Source of the DNA: Streptomyces indicus
GTDB lineage: Bacteria > Actinomycetota > Actinomycetes > Streptomycetales > Streptomycetaceae
NCBI RefSeq assembly: GCF_900100315.1
Contig: NZ_FNFF01000027.1
Span: 1 to 50,030 of the forward strand
Direction of reading: 5' to 3'
DNA: 50,030 nucleotides
Shown in pieces: positions 1 to 7,856 of this stretch. Positions within the stretch are counted from its first letter, which is position 1; every line of letters begins with the position of its first letter. The translations under genes were made by a program, and so were the position numbers. The notes beneath the pieces were generated by a model. That model was not told where the DNA came from, searched no databases, and worked only from the letters and a program-made list of their open reading frames with translations.

Positions 1-50
1 GCAGTCCGCAGTCCGCAGTCCGCAGTCCGCGGTCCGCGGTCCGCGGTCCG
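1..50. repeat. Heptanucleotide tandem repeat
   Basis: The window opens with seven uninterrupted 7-bp units: four copies of GCAGTCC followed by three copies of GCGGTCC. The array starts at the window edge and so may be longer. It lies downstream of the leftward P450 gene, in non-coding sequence as far as can be seen. No hairpin is formed, because the repeats are direct. Its role, if any, is unknown. Confidence 0.85.
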
Positions 51-104
51 CCAGACCATCAGATCGCCCGGCCGCCGGTGACCCGGCTCTCGGGCGGTGT
101 GGGG

Positions 105-1337
105 TCACCAGGTCACGGGCAGGGAGGCGATGCCGTGTACCAGCATGCCCTCGGGGCGCCGCAGTTCCTCCTCCGCAACGGCCAGGCGCAGCGTCGGGAA
201 GCGGGCGATCAGCGAGCCGATGGCGATCTGCAGCTCCGCGCGGGCCAGGCCCGAGCCGATGCAGTAGTGGGTGCCGTGGCTGAAGGCGAAGTGCGGGTTG
301 CTCGGGCGGTCGAAATCGACCGTGTCGGGGTGGTCGTACTGGCGGACATCGCGGTTGGCGGAACTCAGACTCGGCAGCACGGCGCTGCCCCGGGGAATCG
401 TCACGCCGCTCAGCTCGACGTCCTCCAGAGTGATGCGCAGCAGCGCCTCGTTGCCCGGCGGGTGCAGCCGCAGCAGCTCCTCCACCGCGGCGTTGATCAG
501 CTCCGGCTGCCGGCGCAGTTGCTGCAGCTGCTCGGGGTGGGTCAGCAGCGCCACCACACTGTTGGCGATCTGGTTGACCGTGGTCTCGTGCCCGGCCACC
601 AGCAAACTGATGCCCAGGAAGATCAGCTCCTCCTCCTGCAGCCGGTCGCCGTCCTCGTCGTGGATGGAGACCAGCGCCGACAGCAGGTCATCGCCGGGCT
701 GCTCGCGCTTGGCCGCCACCAGGTTCGCCAGATACGTGCGCAGGGCGAGCTGCGCGGCGAGCATCTCCTCCTTGGACACGGCGGTGGTGGCGAGGAACAC
801 CCGCGACCACGCCGCGAATTCGTCCCGGTCCTCAAAGGGGACGCCGAGCAGCTCGCAGATGACGGTGACCGGCAGCTGAAAGGCCAACGCGGGCACCAGG
901 TCCACCGGCGGCTCCTGCTTCGCCATGGCCTCCAGCAGGGCGTCGGTGTGCTCCTGGATCCGCGGGCGCAGCGCCGCCACCCTGCGGGCGGTGAACTCGC
1001 GCGAGACCAGCTTGCGCACCCGGGTGTGCTCGGGCGGATCCATGTTGAGCAGGCTTTTGAAGTTCTGCGGCGCCGCGGCGAGCCGGGGCGCCCCGGGCTC
1101 CAGCGTCGCCGCCCGGCTGAACCGGGGATCCGACAGGGCGGTGCGCACGTCCTCATAGCGGGTGAGCAGGAACGCCTGGTCGCCGCTGGGCATCAGCACC
1201 CGCGCGACCGGTTCCGTGGCGCGCAGGTGCGCATACATCGGGCACTGGGCGAGCCCGGGCGGCTGCTCGAAGGGGTAGGCGAGGGGGGCCGGGCCGCTCG
1301 GCTGCGCGGTGTCGGCCGCATCGGGGCTGATCGTCAT
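105..1337 (-). CDS. Cytochrome P450 monooxygenase (tailoring)
   Basis: This 410-aa soluble bacterial class I P450 is of normal length. It shows the I-helix motif AGHETT, the K-helix ExxR in EELLRLHP, and the heme loop FSHGTHYCIG with axial Cys359. The ATG at 1337 starts MTISPDAAD and is preceded by AAGGACAG; the frame stays open further upstream but has no better start. It lies 55 bp downstream of the FAD monooxygenase on the same strand, so the two probably form a leftward tailoring operon. No ferredoxin or reductase gene is adjacent; the fdxA-like gene near 49 kb is far away. The substrate is unknown; I infer oxidation of the acyl chain or ring of the cluster product. Confidence 0.95.
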   Translation of the reverse strand: MTISPDAADTAQPSGPAPLAYPFEQPPGLAQCPMYAHLRATEPVARVLMPSGDQAFLLTRYEDVRTALSDPRFSRAATLEPGAPRLAAAPQNFKSLLNMDPPEHTRVRKLVSREFTARRVAALRPRIQEHTDALLEAMAKQEPPVDLVPALAFQLPVTVICELLGVPFEDRDEFAAWSRVFLATTAVSKEEMLAAQLALRTYLANLVAAKREQPGDDLLSALVSIHDEDGDRLQEEELIFLGISLLVAGHETTVNQIANSVVALLTHPEQLQQLRRQPELINAAVEELLRLHPPGNEALLRITLEDVELSGVTIPRGSAVLPSLSSANRDVRQYDHPDTVDFDRPSNPHFAFSHGTHYCIGSGLARAELQIAIGSLIARFPTLRLAVAEEELRRPEGMLVHGIASLPVTW

Positions 1338-1392
1338 CGGGGAGTCCTGTCCTTCGCGTTCGTCGAGGTCTGCGGGCACGGCTCGCAACGGT

Positions 1393-2652
1393 TCAGACAC
1401 CGGCCGGCGTGCTCGGCACCGGGGCGACGTCGAAGGGGCGGATGCGGTCCGCGTCCTGGAGCGGGTAGTAGATACCGGCGAGAATCCGCCGCTTGAGCGG
1501 GGCGCTCGCATTGACCAGGCGGTAGGCGCAGCGGCGCAGCAGCACCGGCAGCGGAGCGGACAGCGCGAACGCCCGTTCCTGGCGCAGCTGCAGCGCCCTG
1601 GCCCGGGCCACCGGCGCCTCGCGCTCCTGCTGGAAGCGGCGGGTCGCCCGGCCCAGCGCGGCCGCCCGGTCCTGCGCCCCCAGCGCCGGGGCCACCAGAC
1701 GGGCCAGCACCGCCGCGTCCGTGATGGCGTGGTTGACGCCCTGGCCGAGCACCGGCGTCAGGGTGTGTGCGGCATCCCCGATGAGCACCAGGCCCGGCCG
1801 TGACCAGCGGGGCACCACCGTGGTGAAAATGTCCAGCATGGACGTGTCCGACCATGTGGTGACCGCCGCGCGCACCTGCGCGGAGAGCTCCGGCGCCAGC
1901 TCGTCCATCCGCGCGTGCAGCGCGCCCACGCCCTGCGCCCGCAGCTCCTTCAGGCCGCCCTTGGGGATGTTGAAACCGACCCGTACGAGGTCGGGGACGG
2001 TGGGGATGAACAATCCGTGCCGGGCGCCGCGGATCCGCACACGGTAGGTGTGGCCGTCCCACACCTCGGGCCGGGGCACCTTGAACCAGACGAAGTCCCG
2101 CTCCAGCGGCTGCTTTTCATACCGCAGCCCCGACATCTCACGGATCTTGCTGAACCGGCCGTCGGCCGCCACCGTCAGCGCCGCCGCGATCTCGAACTCG
2201 CCGTCCGGGCCCTTGCAGCGCACCCCGGTGATGGTCGATTCCTCGCGCAGCAGCGCCGTGGCGGTCGTACGGCGCAGCAGCCGGAACCCGGGCAGCTGCG
2301 CGCCCTGGGCGGCCAGCGCCTCCAGCAGCGGCGGCTGCGGCAGCTCCATCGGGAACGGGCAGGCCCGGTCGTAGTCGGCGAAGTCCGCACGCAGCACCAC
2401 ACGGCCCTGGTCGGTGATCTCCATCCGGCGGGTCGTGAGGGTCTGCTCGCGCAGCCCCTTGAGGATCCCCATCCGCTCCAGGAGCCAGACGGAATCGGGG
2501 GAGATGGACTCGCCGCGAAACGACCGGTCGAAGCGCCCGCTCTGCTCCACCACGACCACGGACACCGACCTTCGCGCCAGCTCCAGCGCGAGGGTGAGTC
2601 CCGCGGGCCCCCCTCCCACCACACAGACCTGTGCTTGCACCGCCGCTGCCAT
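1393..2652 (-). CDS. FAD-dependent aromatic/ubiquinone-type monooxygenase
   Basis: This is a 419-aa group A flavoprotein monooxygenase of the PHBH/UbiH type. It has the N-terminal Rossmann motif GGGPAG at residues 13-18, the DG motif in VAADGRFSKIR, and the GD motif in LIGDAAHTLTP followed by GQGVNHAI. The ATG at 2652 has GGAGAGG eight bases upstream; the frame runs on 5' but is non-coding there. These enzymes use NAD(P)H and O2 to hydroxylate phenols or electron-rich rings. In this cluster the obvious candidate is a phenolic product of the type III PKS at 35 kb, as SrsC-type hydroxylases act in phenolic lipid pathways, but that link is inference. Confidence 0.92.
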   Translation of the reverse strand: MAAAVQAQVCVVGGGPAGLTLALELARRSVSVVVVEQSGRFDRSFRGESISPDSVWLLERMGILKGLREQTLTTRRMEITDQGRVVLRADFADYDRACPFPMELPQPPLLEALAAQGAQLPGFRLLRRTTATALLREESTITGVRCKGPDGEFEIAAALTVAADGRFSKIREMSGLRYEKQPLERDFVWFKVPRPEVWDGHTYRVRIRGARHGLFIPTVPDLVRVGFNIPKGGLKELRAQGVGALHARMDELAPELSAQVRAAVTTWSDTSMLDIFTTVVPRWSRPGLVLIGDAAHTLTPVLGQGVNHAITDAAVLARLVAPALGAQDRAAALGRATRRFQQEREAPVARARALQLRQERAFALSAPLPVLLRRCAYRLVNASAPLKRRILAGIYYPLQDADRIRPFDVAPVPSTPAGV

Positions 2653-3024
2653 CGCCACTGCCTCTCCACGGACGTGATGGTCACCGCGAGCCTGCGCAGC
2701 CCGCCTAAAGCACCCCTTGCGCCCACCCCCCCCGGGATTCACCCGGCAGCACGCCTGCACCCAAAAAGCCCCGCGCCCGCCGTCGCCCCCGCGGCGCAGC
2801 AGCACGGTGGCGGTCCCACGGCGCAGCAGCCCGCCGCCCTTGCGGCCGGCCCGTCCCCGGCGCCCGGGAGACGAGCCGGCCGCCCCCCCACGCCCCGGCC
2901 GCCCCCCCGCGCCCCGGCCGCGCCGGCAGACGGCGCGGCACAGGGCCCGGCGCAAGAACCGCTTAAGGCCGGCCGGACAGGATCCGGCGGCAACCGACCG
3001 ACCACGCAGGCCACAGGGGGAACG
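2653..3024. promoter_or_regulatory. Divergent intergenic region, FAD monooxygenase / hemerythrin
   Basis: This 372-bp gap separates the leftward tailoring operon from the rightward hemerythrin-FkbH pair, so it must hold both promoters. It contains C-rich low-complexity sequence, including a near-duplicate of a roughly 19-bp CCCCCC/GCCCCGGCC unit around 2882-2919. I saw no convincing -35/-10 pair and no ARE-like palindrome. No gene is seen here. Confidence 0.5.
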
Positions 3025-3714
3025 ATGGCGGCCGACCACGCACCGGGCGCGCCGGACACCGCGGAGATGGTGCTCGTGCACCGCCTGTTCCTCCAGGAGT
3101 ACACGGCCGCGGTGGCGCTGGTGCGTGCCGTCCGTGCCGGCGACACCGCGCGTGCCGCGGTCGTCGCCGGCCATCTGGGCGCGCTCGGCCAGATGCTGAC
3201 GGAGCATCACCGCGCCGAGGACGAGCTGCTGTGGCCCCGGCTCGCGGCCGATCCGGCCCTCGATGCGGCAGTGGTGGCCCGCATGGAGGAACAGCACGAG
3301 CACATCGCCGCCGCCCTCGCCCGCCTGCACCGCGCCCTGCCGCAGTGGGCCGCCGGGGCCGAACCGGACCTCACCGCGCAGGTGGCGCACGCCTGCACCG
3401 TGCTGCTGCCCGCCCTGGAAGAACACCTGGGCGACGAGGAACGGCACATCCTGCCGCTGGTGCCGGGCCGGTTCACCGCGGCGCAGTGGGCGCAGCTGAG
3501 CGCACGCGGCCGGGCCGCCGTGCCCCCAGCACACCGCCTGTACATGCTCGCCGCGCTGGGCGAGGCCGCCGGGAACAAGCACCGCCAGGAGTTCCTGCGG
3601 CGCCTGCCCGCACCCGTCCGCCTGCTGTACCGGGTGGCCGGCCGCCGACTGCGCCGCCGTACCTGGCACCGCCTCAGCACCACCCCCGGGCACCGGCGCA
3701 GGGCCGCGGCCTGA
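3025..3714 (+). CDS. Hemerythrin HHE cation-binding domain protein
   Basis: The 229-aa protein has an N-terminal four-helix HHE domain. The metal-ligand pattern is visible as an early His in the VLVHRLF helix, EHHRAEDELLWPRL, MEEQHEHI, and EEHLGDEERHILPL. A basic C-terminal tail of about 70 residues ends in RRR-rich sequence. The ATG at 3025 follows CAGGGGGA. Family members bind a di-iron centre and act in O2 or redox sensing, iron storage or stress. It is 56 bp upstream of the FkbH-like gene on the same strand and probably co-transcribed with it. Its role in the pathway is not obvious; it could protect or sense oxygen for the oxygen-using enzymes nearby. Confidence 0.85.
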   Translation: MAADHAPGAPDTAEMVLVHRLFLQEYTAAVALVRAVRAGDTARAAVVAGHLGALGQMLTEHHRAEDELLWPRLAADPALDAAVVARMEEQHEHIAAALARLHRALPQWAAGAEPDLTAQVAHACTVLLPALEEHLGDEERHILPLVPGRFTAAQWAQLSARGRAAVPPAHRLYMLAALGEAAGNKHRQEFLRRLPAPVRLLYRVAGRRLRRRTWHRLSTTPGHRRRAAA

Positions 3715-3770
3715 GCGCCGCGGCGCTCGCCGACCGTCAGACAAGCCAGCAGCAAAGTGAGGAAGAGCCC

Positions 3771-5708
3771 GTGAGCGCACCCGCGACGACCAGGCCCGCT
3801 CCCGCCGACCGTGCCGAGGCGCTGGAGCGCATCCACACCCTGCACGCCCAGCAACGGTTCGCCGAGGAATTCCCGGCGCTGGGCGCCCTGTTGGCCGCCC
3901 TCGCCCAGCAGCCCACGGCCGTGGCCGACCTTTCCCGCGCCGGCCGGCTGCTCGCCCGGACCGACCCGGACCGCATCCACGCCGCGCACCCCGAGGCCCG
4001 GCCGCTGAACCTCACCGTGTCGGGACATGGCACGCTGGACGCGCTCACCGGCCCGCTCACCGCCGAACTGGCCCGCCACGGCATCCCGCTGCGCGCCGTC
4101 CACGGCGACTACGACGGCTGGCGCCGCGAACTGCAGGACACCACGGGGCCGCTGTACGCCGCCGACACCGAGCTGTCGCTGGTCGTGCTCGACGCCCAGC
4201 TCGTCTTCGACGAACTCCCGCAGCCCTGGCGGGTCTCGGACGTCGCCGACGCGGTCGCGGCCACAGGGGAACTGATCGAACAGCTCGTCGAGCGCTACCT
4301 GCGCGAGGCCTCGGGCACCCTCGTGCTCAACACCCTGCCGCTGCTGCCCGGGCACCTGCGCCAGCTCATCGACCACCGCTCGCGCACCGAACTGTCGCTG
4401 CTGTGGCGTCAGTTCAACACCCAGCTGCTGCGCATCGCACTGGACCACCCCCGGGTGCACGTGGTCGACCTCGACCCGCTGATCGCGCAGTCCGGCCCGG
4501 CCCGCGACAGCAGGCTCGCCCTCTACACCAAGGAACACCTCGGCACCGAACTCCTCGCCCGCTACGCCCGCGAGATCGCCCACCTGGCCCGGACGCTGCG
4601 CGGCCGCACCAAGAAAGTGCTCGTCGTCGACCTGGACCACACCCTGTGGGACGGCATCCTCGGCGACGACGGCCCCGACGGCATCGCCGTCGCCGGAACC
4701 TACCGCGGCGAGGCCTTCGGCGCCTTCCAGAAGGTGGTGCGCCAGCTGGGCTCCCAGGGCGTGCTGCTCGGCGTGTGCAGCAAGAACGACCAGGAACCCG
4801 TGCACCGTGTCCTGGCCGACCACCCCGACATGGTGCTGCGGCCGCAGGACTTCGTCCGGATCACCGCCAACTGGCAGCCCAAGGACGGCAACCTGCGGGA
4901 CATGGCCGCCCGGCTCAACCTCGGCACGGACAGTTTCGTGTTCGTCGACGACTCGCCCTTCGAATGCGGCCTCGTCACCACCTCCCTGCCCGAGATCGCC
5001 GTGGTCCGCCTCGACGAGGAACCCGCCCTGCACATCGACCGGCTGCTCGCCGACGGCTGGTTCGACGTGGCCGAACTGACCGAGGCGGACCGCAGCCGGG
5101 CCGGCCAGTACCGGGCCGACGCCGACCGCCTGCACCTGCTGGACGGCGCCGCCTCGATGGAGGACTACCTCAACGCCCTGGACGTGCACGTCACCCTCCA
5201 CCCGGCGACCGCGGCGGATGTGCCCCGCCTCTCCCAGCTCACCCTGCGCACCAACCAGTTCAACCTCACCACCCACCGGCTGGACGGCGACGCGGTGCGG
5301 GCCCGGGTGGACTCACCGCACCATCTGGTCCTGACCATCCGCTCCGCGGACCGCTTCGGCGACAACGGACTGGTCGGCGCGGTGTTCGCCGAGTACGGCC
5401 CCCACGCCCTGCACCTGGACAACGTCCTGCTCAGCTGCCGTGTCTTCGCCCGCGGCATCGAACAGGCCGCCCTGGCCGCGCTGCTGGCCCACGCCCACGC
5501 CACCGCGACACCGGCCGTCACCGCCGCCTACCGGCCCACCGCCAAGAACGGCAAGGTCCGCGACCTGTACCCCGCGCTCGGCTTCGCGACCGTGCACACC
5601 GGCGACGACGGCGCCCTCGACTTCCGCCACGACCTCACCCGGCTGCCGCCGCCGCCCGGCCACGTCACACTCCACGCCACCTTCCCGCCCGCCGCACCGC
5701 AGCGGTGA
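3771..5708 (+). CDS. FkbH-like HAD-superfamily glyceryl-ACP synthase
   Basis: The protein is 645 aa. A roughly 270-residue N-terminal domain is followed by the HAD core with VVDLDHTLWDG (Asp287 nucleophile, Asp289), then SKNDQEP and VDDSPFE. The C-terminal part is GNAT-like and carries the family hallmark TNQFNLTTHR. Known FkbH enzymes dephosphorylate 1,3-bisphosphoglycerate and load glycerate onto an ACP thiol. The GTG at 3771 has GAGGAAG at the right spacing; no ATG start is better. With the KASIII-like gene (14763), ACP (15794), E2-like acyltransferase (16036) and hydrolase (17764) it makes the tetronate set, so glyceryl-S-ACP is the likely product. A methoxymalonyl route is less likely because FkbK- and FkbG-type partners are absent. 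Confidence 0.9.
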   Translation: MSAPATTRPAPADRAEALERIHTLHAQQRFAEEFPALGALLAALAQQPTAVADLSRAGRLLARTDPDRIHAAHPEARPLNLTVSGHGTLDALTGPLTAELARHGIPLRAVHGDYDGWRRELQDTTGPLYAADTELSLVVLDAQLVFDELPQPWRVSDVADAVAATGELIEQLVERYLREASGTLVLNTLPLLPGHLRQLIDHRSRTELSLLWRQFNTQLLRIALDHPRVHVVDLDPLIAQSGPARDSRLALYTKEHLGTELLARYAREIAHLARTLRGRTKKVLVVDLDHTLWDGILGDDGPDGIAVAGTYRGEAFGAFQKVVRQLGSQGVLLGVCSKNDQEPVHRVLADHPDMVLRPQDFVRITANWQPKDGNLRDMAARLNLGTDSFVFVDDSPFECGLVTTSLPEIAVVRLDEEPALHIDRLLADGWFDVAELTEADRSRAGQYRADADRLHLLDGAASMEDYLNALDVHVTLHPATAADVPRLSQLTLRTNQFNLTTHRLDGDAVRARVDSPHHLVLTIRSADRFGDNGLVGAVFAEYGPHALHLDNVLLSCRVFARGIEQAALAALLAHAHATATPAVTAAYRPTAKNGKVRDLYPALGFATVHTGDDGALDFRHDLTRLPPPPGHVTLHATFPPAAPQR

Positions 5709-5875
5709 CGCCGCCCGGCACCCCCCGTCGTATCCCGCCTACCCGGCAGACCTCCCGGCTCCGGCCCCGGGGCCGGCACCGTCCCGGCGCGGCACCATCC
5801 CCCGCCGCGCCAGGGGCCCGGCCGATCCGGCGGAGCCGGGAGCCGCACCCCTTTCGAAGGCGTGCGGCGCACGCC

Positions 5876-5915
5876 GACTGCCGCCCGCCACCCCCCCCTT
5901 TGGCGGGCGGCAGTC
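5876..5915. terminator. Perfect 15-bp inverted repeat after the FkbH-like gene
   Basis: The arms GACTGCCGCCCGCCA (5876-5890) and its exact complement (5901-5915) flank a 10-base loop of C8TT. No T-tract follows on either strand, so this is a GC-type hairpin like many actinobacterial terminators. It sits in the 362-bp gap between the FkbH-like gene and the fatty acyl-AMP ligase. It probably ends the hemerythrin-FkbH transcript, leaving the long biosynthetic operon to start downstream. No gene is seen in the remainder of 5709-6070. Confidence 0.75.
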
Positions 5916-6070
5916 GCCTGCCCCCCCGAAGAAGGAGAGGGCGCCGGCGCCGGATCGCCCGGCCGGCCAGCACAAGCGGCGCCTTAGCGCGGCGGGCGAG
6001 GCTCGAACCCGTCCCAGACAGCCCTCGCCGGCAGCACGCCTGCGGATCTCGGAGAGGTCAGGCAAAGACG

Positions 6071-7855
6071 TTGACAAGCTTCCGAACCTTCACGGAACTG
6101 GTGTTGGACCGTGCGGCCGAACGCAGTGCCCAGGACGCCTTCATCTTCCTGCCGGACGACGCCAACGGCTCGGTCCCCGAGCACCTGTCGTACGCCGGAC
6201 TCGACCAGGACGCCCGGCGGATCGCCTCCTGGCTGCAGGCCAACGGCGCCGCGGGCGGCCAGGTGCTGCTGCTGTACCCCTCCGGCACCGACTTCATCAA
6301 GGCGTTCACCGGCTGCCTGTACGCCGGATCCGTGGCCGTGCCCGCCCCGCTGCCGACCGAGCAGGGCCAGCACTTCACCCGGGTGTCCGGCATCCTGCGC
6401 GACGCCCAGGTGTGCGCGGTGCTGACCGACGCGGCGAACGCACCCGAGATAGCCGCCTGGCTCGCCTCCGAAGGCCACACCGACGTGCGCTGCCTGGCGA
6501 CCGACGGCACAGACTACGCCGACGCCGACGCCTACCGGGTGCCCGACCTCACCCCCGAACACCTCGCGTTCCTGCAGTACACCTCCGGCTCGACCAGCGA
6601 CCCCAAGGGCGTCATGGTCTCGCACCGCAACCTGCTCGCCAACGAGGCCGCGATCCACCACGCCGCCGGAACCGACCACCAGACCCGGTTCGGCGGGTGG
6701 CTGCCCTTCTACCACGACATGGGCCTCATCGGGCACATCCTGCACCCGCTGTACATCGGCGGCTCCGCCGTACTGCTCTCCCCGACGTCCTTCCTGCGCC
6801 GCCCGCACCGCTGGCTGAAGTCCATCGGCGACTACGGCGTCACCATCGGCGGCGGCCCCAACTTCGCGTTCGACCTGTGCGTGCGGCGGGTCACCGACGA
6901 GCAGCTGGCCGAACTGGATTTGTCCACCTGGGTGAGCGCCGCCAACGGCGCAGAACCGATTCGCCGCGAGACCATCGAGGCGTTCACCCAGCGCTTCGCC
7001 CCCGCCGGCTTCAAGCCCGAGTCGTTCTTCCCCTGCTACGGCATGGCCGAGACCACCCTGCTCGTCTCCGGCACCCCCAAGGGCCGCCGCCCCGCGGTGC
7101 GCACCATCGACGCGGCCGCCCTCGAACAGGGCACGCTCACCGACCCGGTGGCCCACCAGCCGCGCCGGGAACTGGTCAGCAGCGGCATCATCCACGACTT
7201 CACAGTGAAGATCGTCGACCCCGACAGCCGCACCGAACGCCCCGAGGGCTCGGTGGGCGAGATCTGGGTCAAGGGCGACAGCGTGGCCAGCGGCTACTGG
7301 AAGCGCCCGCTGACCAACGTGGAGATCTTCGACGCACACCTCGCCGACGGCGCCGGCGGCCAGGACGCGGGCGGCTGGCTGCGCACGGGCGACCTCGGCG
7401 CCCTGGACGGCGGCGAACTCTACGTCACCGGCCGCCTCAAGGAACTGATCATCTTCAACGGGCGCAACCTCTACCCGCAGGACGTCGAGCGGGCGGTGCA
7501 GGCCACCGACAAGGCCCTGGGCGTGGGCTCCGGCGCGGTGTTCACCGTCGAGACCGACCGCGAGCACCTCGTGGTGGTGCAGGAAGTCAGGATCAGCGCC
7601 GTCAACGGCGACCTGCGCACCCTGGCCACGACCATCCAGAGCCGCATCGGACAGCAGCTCAACGTCCCGGCCGGCAACGTGCTCCTGGTCCGGCCCGGCA
7701 CCATCCGCAAGACCACCAGCGGGAAGATCCAGCGCACCTTGATGCGCAAGCGGTTCCTGCAAGGCGAACTCACCCCCCTGTACGAGGTGCTGGAGCCGGC
7801 CGTCCGAAAGATCGTCGCCGACGCCGCCGGCCCGGCCCTGGCCGTGACGGCCTGA
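6071..7855 (+). CDS. Fatty acyl-AMP ligase (FAAL), cassette 1
   Basis: The 594-aa adenylate-forming enzyme has the AMP-binding P-loop YTSGSTSDPKGVMVSH, FAAL-typical WLPFYHDMGLIGH, the motif CYGMAETTLLVSG, the hinge region TGDLG, and the C-terminal GRLKELIIFNGRNLYPQD and KTTSGKIQRT. FAALs activate a fatty acid as acyl-AMP and pass it to an ACP rather than to CoA. The start is probably TTG at 6071: it aligns the N-terminus with the paralogous ligase at 40579, and no ATG lies nearby. AGG at 6060 and GGAGAGG at 6051 are possible ribosome sites. The stop is one base from the next start, so translation is coupled. The likely partner is the ACP at 11483. Confidence 0.9.
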   Translation: MTSFRTFTELVLDRAAERSAQDAFIFLPDDANGSVPEHLSYAGLDQDARRIASWLQANGAAGGQVLLLYPSGTDFIKAFTGCLYAGSVAVPAPLPTEQGQHFTRVSGILRDAQVCAVLTDAANAPEIAAWLASEGHTDVRCLATDGTDYADADAYRVPDLTPEHLAFLQYTSGSTSDPKGVMVSHRNLLANEAAIHHAAGTDHQTRFGGWLPFYHDMGLIGHILHPLYIGGSAVLLSPTSFLRRPHRWLKSIGDYGVTIGGGPNFAFDLCVRRVTDEQLAELDLSTWVSAANGAEPIRRETIEAFTQRFAPAGFKPESFFPCYGMAETTLLVSGTPKGRRPAVRTIDAAALEQGTLTDPVAHQPRRELVSSGIIHDFTVKIVDPDSRTERPEGSVGEIWVKGDSVASGYWKRPLTNVEIFDAHLADGAGGQDAGGWLRTGDLGALDGGELYVTGRLKELIIFNGRNLYPQDVERAVQATDKALGVGSGAVFTVETDREHLVVVQEVRISAVNGDLRTLATTIQSRIGQQLNVPAGNVLLVRPGTIRKTTSGKIQRTLMRKRFLQGELTPLYEVLEPAVRKIVADAAGPALAVTA

Positions 7856-7856
7856 C

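Noticed and set aside
1393..3780. A 795-aa version of the FAD monooxygenase starting at 3780
   Set aside because: The flavoprotein motif begins at the ATG at 2652 with a good ribosome site; the upstream part overlaps the real hemerythrin gene and has no recognisable sequence.
3771..5708. FkbH-like protein as part of a methoxymalonyl-ACP pathway
   Set aside because: The 3-hydroxyacyl-CoA dehydrogenase (FkbK type) is missing, the PKS AT has a malonyl-type HAFH motif, and the tetronate partner genes are present.
6001..6030. tRNA-like GGCTCGAACCCGTCCC stretch
   Set aside because: It resembles a T-arm only; no acceptor, D or anticodon stems can be drawn around it.
4403..7855. A 1150-aa fusion upstream of the acyl-AMP ligase
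   Set aside because: The extension is Arg/Pro-rich and lies over the FkbH-like gene in another frame and over a terminator hairpin; it is a shadow.
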